Below, piece after piece: positions 27,101-38,200 of a DNA stretch of 64,000 bases (the stretch's first letter is position 1; each line of letters opens with the position of its first letter). This stretch comes from Hyperoplus lanceolatus (Eukaryota; Chordata; Actinopteri; Uranoscopiformes; Ammodytidae). The translations under genes were made by a program, and so were the position numbers. The stretch spans positions 15,658,501 to 15,722,500 of the forward strand of contig CM049413.1 in the NCBI GenBank assembly GCA_026929865.2, given 5' to 3'. A model generated the notes under the pieces. That model was given only the letters and a program-made list of their open reading frames with translations, ran no database searches and had not been told where the DNA came from.

Positions 27101-30100
27101 CCTACAAGATAACGATCAGAGAAGAGATGACAACCAGTTTAGTTCTTACTGAAATTAATCTACCCGATAGTTCAGGAAACTGTAACAAAGTTTCAAATGA
27201 AGCACAGAGTCAGGGGCGAGGTTTCAATAATCAGCCAATCTTCTTTAAATCGTATTGCTTACACAAGCACGATTTATTCACTTACACTTGACAGAATATT
27301 AAAAGGCTATATATCAAAAGAAGTTTGTGTGCTGTTTTTGGAGTTCATGTGTGTAAGAAATGTGTGTGCGCTACACAAATGGTGCACCCGGAGGATGCAG
27401 GAGCAATAACTCATAGTCTGTCTAAACAGCTTATGCATAGGGAGAGTTTCTTCTCATGGACCTTTCGCCTTGTGAACATGAGCAGGCCGTATGTGTGTGA
27501 AGCTAAAACCTTGGGCTTTCAGTTTACTGGGACAAAGGTTCACGCATAAGTACAACTTTAATGCACTTCAATGCAAATGTTTAGCAGTAAGTATTTTAAC
27601 ACCAAACATTTCACTGATATAAGTTCTAATGGAAAGCTGAGGAAAGCCAACGATGTAAAAATCATTCCCTTTCTTGGATCAATTAGCAGCAGAATTGTGC
27701 ATCTAAAAATCAGCACTTCTTTAATGAGAAGAAGAAGAAATGCCATTTTGTTAGATTACTAGGTTTATCTGGTACATTTACTGACCAAGAAGTGGATGCT
27801 TCCTGTTACTGTCTTTGTGGTATGTTTGTATCATCGTCCTCTCTGGCTTGACAGCTAGAGTGGGTAGAAAAAAAATGCAGTGATGAAACATGCATATTAA
27901 AAGGAAAACGTGAAAGAGTAAATTTAATATATAAAAAGCAAATAGACCACATGAATCTCACCACAAGGTCCAACAGCAGCTGTTCTTGAGCTTACAATGG
28001 TAACATTTGATTTTCATCAAGAGATGAACATTTTCCATTCGTCATTGAATTGTAGATGTTCCAAATTTACATTTTAAAAGCATAAACGCTAAAACATACA
28101 TTGATCATAACACCGAAACATGGATCATTTTATATTATTAAAAGCTCTAGAACAGCTATTGAATGGACCTCACCAATAGATTGTTTGCATACTGCTTTTA
28201 ACAGGGTGAAGAATACACTTTGAACCTTGATTTTCTTTTAACCGGGTTGAGTAATTATTACAATCAAATGTTTTGATTATGATATGACACAGACTGATTT
28301 GAAGATTAAACTATAAACTGAATGCCAACCACCCCCACATTTCTGTCTAATCCTTCAGCAGATAAAGAGCCCTGAGAAAAACATGCACACACCTTCAAAC
28401 AGCTTCAGAAGCTTTTCCTTTTCACCAAGAGCGCGCATAACTGGGATGTGTGGGATCAAATCATTTTCATTAGTACACCACGATACAAGAGAATTCTTAA
28501 ACAAATATTACATAGATATCACAAAGCCACATACCCTCAGAGTAAGAACTTGTTGCAAGCTTTTTAAATAGTTCCTGAGGTAAATCCAGCAACTGAAAAA
28601 GAGAACATAATGAGTGACAGAAGTACAGAAATTATTTTCATGTTGGCGACCATGGAATGTGTTAACAGAATTTAGTTTGCCTTAATTGTACAATATTTTA
28701 ATGCTGCAAACAATTCATGCTTTCTGCTGTGAACTTTGTCCCAGTTAACTTAAGAGCCTCAAAGATTTTGGCTCTATACAGATGTATGACGTATGTGTTC
28801 ACGATGGTTATAAGTTCATGGAGGAGAACGCCCTAAAATCTCCCAGTGCATTGCTTGATTACAATCTATGAATTATTACACCTGTATCCTGTGAGAAACA
28901 TCTTCTGTGAAACACATACAAACAGTTGGTTTTACACACACATACCAAAGACCAAGATGAAAGAGGGGGAGACTTTATGTACAAGGTCAAGTTCTTGAAT
29001 CATCTCATGTCTCTGTAATTAAAACTCATCCCCCAGATCTTGCTAGAAACTCAAGGACCTGGACACACGAACAGTCTTGTTCGCATACACATTAATTCTC
29101 TGATATAACCTCTGTTGTTTCTGTTCAGTCTTTGTATTCAACCATGTATGCAACCTGATACATTGTTGATTCCCTTGCTTTGCTGTCGCAAGTAAAAATC
29201 TACTAGACTTTGAAAAATGCCTCGCCAGATCTCTTTATTTAAAACACTTGGGTTTTTGATAAGAGAATTCCTGCAACAGAATGAATAATACTGTAAAAAC
29301 AAAAAAGCTAATCTACGTTCATACAGGATATTGACTCAATTTAGCAGAGGTTCCAGATTATGTTCCTTGTCTAATTGTATTTCTTATGACCTTTTGGGCC
29401 TTTCAGATGTTTAAAGTTCCAGGTCAGAGGCAGAATATTAGTGTGGACTTCTTCCCTAACATAGTCACCGACCAACAATAACTAGCTCCAGCCAGAATAG
29501 GATGTGGCACCTTGGGAACTGAACCTATTTAATTGGAACATGCACCTGATGTCACTATGAAAACATGGTAGTAAATTGTTGTCTGGTGTTTATTGTTATA
29601 TGTCTTATTATTCCTGATTTTCCATTGAATTTGCACAAATATCTCTCTTCTGCCTATTTTGGATGCATTTTAAATCAGATTTTAGAGGAGAGGAAGGGCT
29701 GTGGTCATTTTGTGCATGTCACGTGAACTGATGTTGCGATTTGAAACTTTGTGGTTTGAATTTTGGCATGCAGCAAGTACTGGTAAAATGAACTGGTAAA
29801 ATGTCAAAAAGACAATTAACATTTGTTGAATTTGTTCAAACCAGCACAATGACCTAAAGACACATTACATCTGTACAGAGCTGAGGGGAACAGAAGGGTT
29901 CGTGATAGTATTTTTAGGTTTTTCACATACAGGTAGTAATGTGATCCATTGTAATATAAAATCAAGATACAAACCTGTAACACTCCAGGCCCTCTTTCAT
30001 AGACTTCCATTGTAAATTCAGGCATCAGAACTAAATTCATATTCGTGCTTGGGTACCAGGAGAATTTCAGAGCATTGGGGTTTGTGAAGCTCTAAAATAA

Positions 30101-32209
30101 AATAAAAAAATAAAAAGCAATTAAATTATTCTTACAAATTTTAAAAATGTGTTATTATGTTTGTGATGTTCAGGACTTACAAAGTAGTTGGCACAATGAT
30201 CACCAGACCTGAGGTGACATAAAATCTCGCCTGGGGCAAGCTTTTCTTCACAAACATGGCACAGGTAAAAAAAGGTGTTGGGGTCTCGATTGCTACACAG
30301 AGTCAGCATAGACAAGCCTGGGGAAAAAATGTATTTCAAATGGAATAATAATTTCAAATATTAATGAATCTATTACATCTTCAGCAGATATGTCAATATA
30401 AGTCAAAACCAGTTAGATTTAATTTTAACTGATTTTGGTGCCATGTCAAATGTGTAAATGTGATGTTTTTACAGTAAATCCGTACCATATGTCAATTGAA
30501 TCTACAGACACTTTACTAACCTATAATGGGTTGTTTAAGAGGTGGATTCAGCACAGTAATGAACGGCAGGGAAACTGTGGAGAAAACATAATTTGAAAAA
30601 TTGTACAATTGAGCTACTCAGGATAACCTACGTTGCTTCAACCATTGTGGCTGACCCTTCCCACCCCAGACAGAACTGAGTACCCTCCTCTGGCAGTACG
30701 CTGTGGTTAATTAGGACAAAAACCTGTCATCACCAAACCAGTGTCCTTCGTCTGCAGCCATCCTCATTAACAAGGCCATGGGCCCCTGGCCATGACTGAT
30801 CACTTTTAATCTCCTCCCACAGACACATTACATTCACGTACAATATACTCAATTTGTAAATTTAATACATCTGCAAATCGGTCTGCAAACTGTGATCATT
30901 TGCACATTTTGATCATGCTAGCTTGATCCTGGAAAAATGTACAGCTCTTCTTTTCACATCTATAACTGCAGATATTTGTATATTTTCAAATAAAAATAAA
31001 TCTATGTTTATTGTATATTTATTGTGTGCACGATCAAACTCTGAGGTGTCCTTGTCTTAGACCCAAAGGAACCTGGATACATCAGCTGGCCTTAAACCTG
31101 CTACATAACTGCAACCCACTCCTGCACAATAATTATCTTAAACATCAGGAGGATATGTCCCTTCTTAAGTCAGGAGGCAGTGCAGGTTCAATATACCCAA
31201 GTCCTCCAACACTACACCCTTCTTCGCCCCCTGCAACAGTGGCTGCATGAATCCAATTCAAAACACTCAAGCGTCAAACAAATAGAAAAGAGAAGAAAGC
31301 TTACCAGTACACTGGTACTTAGCTAAAAGCAAAATACAAAAAAAAAATATATATATATATATTAATTGGACATAAATATTTGAATACCAGATTTTTCATT
31401 GTGCAGTTAATACAAAAATAAAATGTACATTAAAGTAAGGGTAAGAAAAATAAGCATTACCCGGCCGGAAGACATCTTTTATTTTCTGTTGGAAAAGAAA
31501 GGGAGAATACATGCGGACATAATTTATCAATGCAGAGGAAAATGTAGAAACAGGAATATGGGGACTGTCTCATGATACAGGATTACAGTGAACTGGAGAA
31601 CAGCACTGACCGAATCAAACAGAGAAGTTTACTTTTCACTTCAATTGTCCAGGGCTACCAGCTTAAACTCAGAACCCAGCTCACTTCTAATGCTGTTCAT
31701 GAGTCAGATACACACTTTCCCGTAGCTATCAATGCACAATTTGCAATTTGCCATCAGATGCATAGCAATTCAATCAGATAAAAAGGGTCCAGGGCTTGAC
31801 TAAAGCTTCTGAAACTCCAGTCTCCATTAACACGTGCATTTAAAGTTAAATGGTGAAGTTATGGGCCCTTTTATATGCAATCACCAGTTCAAGAGTTCAC
31901 AAAAGGGAAAGTACTTCATGGCCAAAATCTGTTTTCATTTTGTGAACAGATCAATGTTGTGCCACTTCAAGATACTTTGGAATTAAAGTGTAGATGAAAG
32001 TTTATGCCTACCAGTACATGTTCCTTTGAAGACATATGTTTCTTTAGAGAATAGCATTGTCCAAATTTGATATGGCAGACCTAAAAGAAGAAAAGAAAGC
32101 GAGAACAAAAAGGGTTCATCAGCAACACCTTAATAGAATAGGATATGAAACATTTGTGTATAGTAGTCAAGATTTGAGGAGAATGTATATATATATATAT
32201 ATATATATG

Positions 32210-32276
<67 letters not shown>

Positions 32277-35200
32277 CCCAATGTTGTGATCATTTCCTAA
32301 TCCTTTTCGACATGTATTCAATAAATAATAGTACAAATACATTATATGTTTTGTTTAAACTGATAATTTTTTTGCTTTTTGTAAATATACACAAATGTAC
32401 AATTTGAAAATTGCAACACGTTTCAAAAAAAGTTGGGACACTGAGTAAGCATTTGGGAACTGAAGACATCCATTGTTGACATTTTGTAAACAAAATGATC
32501 TCCCATTCTTGCCTGAAATAAAACTTTAACATTCTGGGGCCTCCATTGTGATACTTTGTGCTTCATAATGCATCACATTATTTCAATGGGAGACAGGTAT
32601 TGACGAGCCTGGCTACTTCGTCAAATTTCAGTTTCCCTTCTGTACAAATGAAATTAAGTACGATGGTCTGGTTGGACCAGGCTAGGTATTGACAGCAGAC
32701 AGGCCAGTCTAGTACACATACTCTGTTCCTACGAAGCCAAACTGTATAAAAACGTGCAGAATGTGGCTCGGTATTGTCTTGCTTAAATAAGAATGGATGT
32801 CCCTGAGATTGACATTGTCTGGATGGCAGCATGTTCCACTTTGCGTCCGTCCATCTCAGATGAGCCCCGGCCCAGAGAAATCTTCTGCATTTGTGGATGT
32901 TGTTGATATATGGCTTTCACTTTGCATGGTAGAGTCTTATCTTGAATTTGTGGATGTAGCGACAAACTGTGTTTACCGACAATATCCTTTATAAAATCAT
33001 GTAATTTTTCAATGACCTGAGGTCATGGGCATTACAGTTTAATTTAGGACCTTGCCCCTTACGTGAAGAGATTTCTGTGTTTTTTTTCTAAATATTTTGT
33101 TTTCATTATGGATTGTAGATGGTGTTTACAGGAATGTTGTTTTTAAACTATTGGCATATTTTATATTACAAAACAGCATATAAGTGTACTGACCGGCCCA
33201 AGACCGACTCGTTTAACCGGCACGGTGAAAGCACGGAGCCCCCTCCTCCCCTTGGGTCGAGCCAGGCTGAAATAGTAATATACAGATATGTAAATAATTG
33301 TTCTGTAATATATATTATTAATAACTAAATTATTTGTCATTATTTTTTGTTTATATTTTTTTAAATATACTTTGAATTGAACAAATTAACATATATTCAT
33401 TCAAAATAATTGAAACAGCAAAATCAATTGAGCGGCTTATTACCAGTTTTGTTGTTGTGACAAATATGTTACATCAGGATTTCCATGACTATTTTAAGGC
33501 TAAAGGTCCGATCATAGATAGTAGTAGCCAGATGTGACGTATGGGAAGTCACATCCTGTCACAGTCACTGTCGCACTACTCCCACACCAGGATGTTGAAT
33601 ATATTTCACTTACGGACTGAATGAGTAAAAGACAATAATGAAGCTGTTCAGGGAAGCTCATAGGACAATCTTAAAGTGTGTCAGGTGGGTGTCACTATTG
33701 GTTCTTATGGGCTAAAACAATAGCTTGATCAGATGAAAGAGCATGTCAATGTTGTTATACTGTCTTTTACTGCTTAACAACACAGATCCACATCCCCACC
33801 CCCTGCAGCAGTGGTCACACTTCAAGAGCGGCCCATGGAGACAAGATGGAGATTTGAAACTTACTTGCTGTGCAAAGTAAACTGAACAGTACCAATAGAA
33901 TAAACTATTCAATAACCAAAACCATATAACACACACATTAAAATATGTTCTCACAATGTGCATGTGCTCAAAATAATAAAACATTTGAACTGTCCATTAA
34001 AGTTAAATAACTACAGCAGATTTGTCTTTAATTGAGACGCTGCTATAAGAGTCCTATGAATCTATCCCACATGCTTTCCTGCACGTACACTCCCTGACCT
34101 TACTGTAAGGCAGTCCTGCATCCTGTCACGTTGCATGAGAGAGAAAGACTTTTCCAGTTATCTCCAACAGTAGATTTGACATTATTTCTTAGTTAAACAA
34201 TAAACATTACAATGTCTTAAAATGGTAGACACTACAACATGCGACAAGAATGGTACAAAATTTACCAAATTCGACAGTTTGTTTCAAAGTCTTTATACAC
34301 ACACACTGGCCTGTGTGCATGCTTGTGTGCTTAGAGTTTCACTGCACACAGATGTGCTCCTTTTTCTGCTAGCAAGCTTCCCCCTTGTACAATGTGGGTC
34401 AAAAGTTCACATAAAGCAGATGTATGCATGTAATTTCATTTTTTTTTATTTATCCTTTATTTAACCAGGTTAGTCTCATTGAGATTAAAATCTCTTTTTA
34501 ATGAACTTCATTTTTTTCTATCAACAACTTCCTCACCTTCAGAGGATAATGTGAGTATACTTTTCGTTTCGTGGCCCTCTGCTGTTCCACTATTTCATTC
34601 TTTCCTATCACTGAAGTCTCCTCTTTCTTCAACGCTGAACAACAGCGCTGCTGCAGTAGAAAATAGGCGTGTACTTTGACGTGAAAGGCAAAAACTGCAG
34701 TCTGACTGGCTGTTGCATTTACTTCTGCTGTGTGATGGGCTTTTATGTAGATTCATATTGTTAATGCCCAAAGTTCATTTTCGTTATTGTCCTACCACAT
34801 GGTTTCTCCTGTCCTTTCCTTCCCCCTTCTCAATAATTTCCCCCTCTTGGCTGGTTTACACACTTTTCATCTTTTAATATATGTCCTCCACCTTTATTTT
34901 CTTCACTTTATCTTGTATTCCTTTCTTCTCTGCATTCTTTCATCAAAGGATTCTGGGAAGGAGTGTTTTGTGTTACTCCCATGATCCCTTGAGACATCAG
35001 ATCAGGTTGACCCTACTTGCTGTAGTTTGGTCTGGCTTTGCGAGACTAGGTTGACCCAGACAAAGTGACATGACCTGATAGACAAGTGCCAAAGAACAAT
35101 AGGCCCACCACCAACAGTCAGCAATCTCTCCCTTGTTGCCTCTAATGGTTCTAAAATAGGATATTGGTTTGCATACAAGTAAGATAAAATTCATAATACA

Positions 35201-38200
35201 AAATCTGTTCCAATGATGTGTACCCGATAGTGGGGTCGGGGTCGGCTAAATGTTTTGAACCGTCCGTGATATGAAGTACATTTTGGGTATACATGTCTCT
35301 GCTCTGCAATAAAGTAGGCCTAGTAGTCTTCTAACCATAGCCATTGCCACCGTCCCCGTATGTTTTCTACAACATTCAACAGAAGCTATTGAAGATGTTA
35401 TTTTCAGGGTCACTTGGAAGACAGCTTCAGGGTGGGGAACATGTGATTTCACACTCCTAAACTCCTGACCTTAAGAATACCAATCTCTCCACAGCCTTTT
35501 GGCAATGAGGCAATGAGATAGGCATATGTAGATGATGATAGTGGATGGAAGGTAAAATGTATGAGTCGCACACAGGACGCGGAAGCACTGCGTACATTGC
35601 ACGTTATAGCGTTTTATCTTATTAAAGGGGTATAAACTGGTTTGTGTCAACAGAATGAACAAGAGAGGGGGAGGAGTGGCCCTTTTTGTGGATGAAAATA
35701 TAAGGTTTGAAATCGTAAATAGCATGTGCACTGCAATTGATAACCTATTGGAATGTGTGACTATTGAAATTCTAATGAAGGACAAGTGTTTAATTATCAG
35801 CTGTGTGTACAGAACACCCGATTCAAAAATGGAAGACTTTATAGAATACGTGGGAGAACTATTTTCTAAGTCAAATCAAAAGAAGATATTTATCTGTGGG
35901 GATACAAACATTGATTTACTAAATACTACTAATTCACTGACTGAAGAATTTGTAAATACTTTGCATGTTATGGGTATTCAGCCCTTAATTACAAGGCCAA
36001 GCAGGATTACAGTAAAGAGTGCCACATTAATAGACAACATATTTACGAATGTTATGGGGGATGAAATAGAAAGTGGACTCCTGATTAATGACATAAGCGA
36101 CCATTTACCTGTTTTTGCTATATACGATTGGAAACAAAAGTTGCAGCAGAGAACAAACAAAGAGATATTTGTAAGGTTGGAAACTGATGAGAGGATAGAA
36201 GCACTGAAAAATGACTTATTGACGCAAAGTTGGGACTCTGTATACAAGGGGAAGGATGTTAATGCAAGTTTCGATTTATTCCTGCAGATATTTCAAAGGC
36301 TGTATGATAAAAATTGTCCACTTAAAAAAAGGGCCTTAAAGCAAAGACATGATAAACAGTGGCTAACTAAATCCTTGATAAATGCTTGCAAAAAGAAAAA
36401 TACATTGTACAAAAGATTCATAAAAGCAAGGACACCAAAGGCGGAGTTAAAATATAAAATCTATCGTAACAAGCTAAATAACATTCTCAGAGACTGTAAA
36501 AAGAAATATTATGGTAAGTTGTTAGAAACAAATGCAAATCAACCCAAAAAATTGTGGGACATAGTAAATACAGTGTTAAGAAATGACAGCAGAATACATA
36601 ATTATCCTCAGTATTTCCATGAAAATAACGTTAAGTTTGAATGCATGAACACTGCGGTAAATAAACTAAATGAATTTTTTGTTAATATTGGACCTAATTT
36701 AGCAAAAGGGATCTGTGGGAAGAGTGTAGGGGAGTCTAGTGAAAACGAAGCGTCTCTTCAACACTCCTTGTTTTTGAAGCCAGTCGAGGCCAACGAGATA
36801 AGGGAGATATTGCTTGGAATGAAAACAAAGACCTCTAGAGACGCGCTAGGGTTTCACATGAAAGTAATCAAATCAGTGCAAGAAACTATTATTAAACCGT
36901 TAACACACCTTTTTAACCTATCTTTTCAAACAGGCATTTTTCCTTCTAACATGAAAGTAGCAAAGGTTATACCATTACATAAGAATGGTGATGAACATTC
37001 ATTTACTAATTATAGACCAGTCTCACTTTTAACACAATTTTCTAAAATTCTGGAAAAGTTATTCAGCAATAGACTTGATGAATTCATTACTAAACATCAA
37101 CTTCTGTATGACAGTCAATTCGGCTTTAGAAAGAATCATTCCACCGCACTGGCCTTGGCTGAATCGGTAGAAATTATTAGTAATGCTATTGATCACAAAT
37201 TGTACTCTATAGGAATTTTCTTAGACCTCAAAAAAGCATTCGACACTATTAATCATGACATCCTTCTTAATAAACTGGAGAATTATGGCATTCGAGGTTT
37301 GGCACATGACTGGGTCAGAAGTTATTTACATGACAGGAAACAATTTGTGAAATTAGGGGAGTTCACATCGACATGCTTAGATATTGTTTGTGGGGTCCCT
37401 CAGGGGTCAATCTTGGGGCCGAAATTATTCCTGCTTTATATAAATGACATATGTAAAGTGTCAAAAGTCTTAAGGTTAATTTTATTTGCTGACGACACAA
37501 ACATCTTCTATTCGGGGAAAGATCTGAGTAATATGGTTGAGATCGTAAACATTGAATTGACTAAGTTACATGAGTGGTTAAACCGAAATAAGTTATCACT
37601 AAATTTAGAAAAAACTAAATTCATGATGTTTGGCAGGAGAGCATCAGATGTCGCTGTAAAAATCAAGGTAAATGGGATTGAAATTCAAAGGGTCAAGCAA
37701 CACAAAGTCCTAGGGGTAATAATTGACGATAAATTAAGCTGGAAACCACAAGTTAGCCATCTCAGGGGCAAAATAGCCAGGAGTATTTCTATACTTTGGA
37801 AAGCACAACATTGTTTCAATCAAAAGGCCTTACTGGTATTATACTGGAGTTTAGTTTCCCCACATCTGCATTACTGTGCTGAAATATGGGGAAACACTTA
37901 CAAAGGTACATTGCACCCGTTGGAGATTCTTCAAAAGAAAGCAATACGAATTATTTACCAAGCCAATTACAGGGCACACACTAATAACTTTTTTATTGAA
38001 GGTAGAATTCTCAAATTACGTGATGTGGTAAATTACCACACAGTACAAATTATTTACAAGGCTTCAAAAAAAGCCTTCCAAACAGTTTACAAGTAATGTT
38101 TGAAGACAGAGAAGTTTTGCATGATTTAAGAAGAAAAGATAAATTCACTGAGAAAAATATAAGGACCACACTTAAATCCTTTTCGATTTCTATAAAGGGT

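Noticed and set aside
35978-36247. Minus-strand frame inside the LINE
   Set aside because: It is antisense to the endonuclease region of the LINE ORF.
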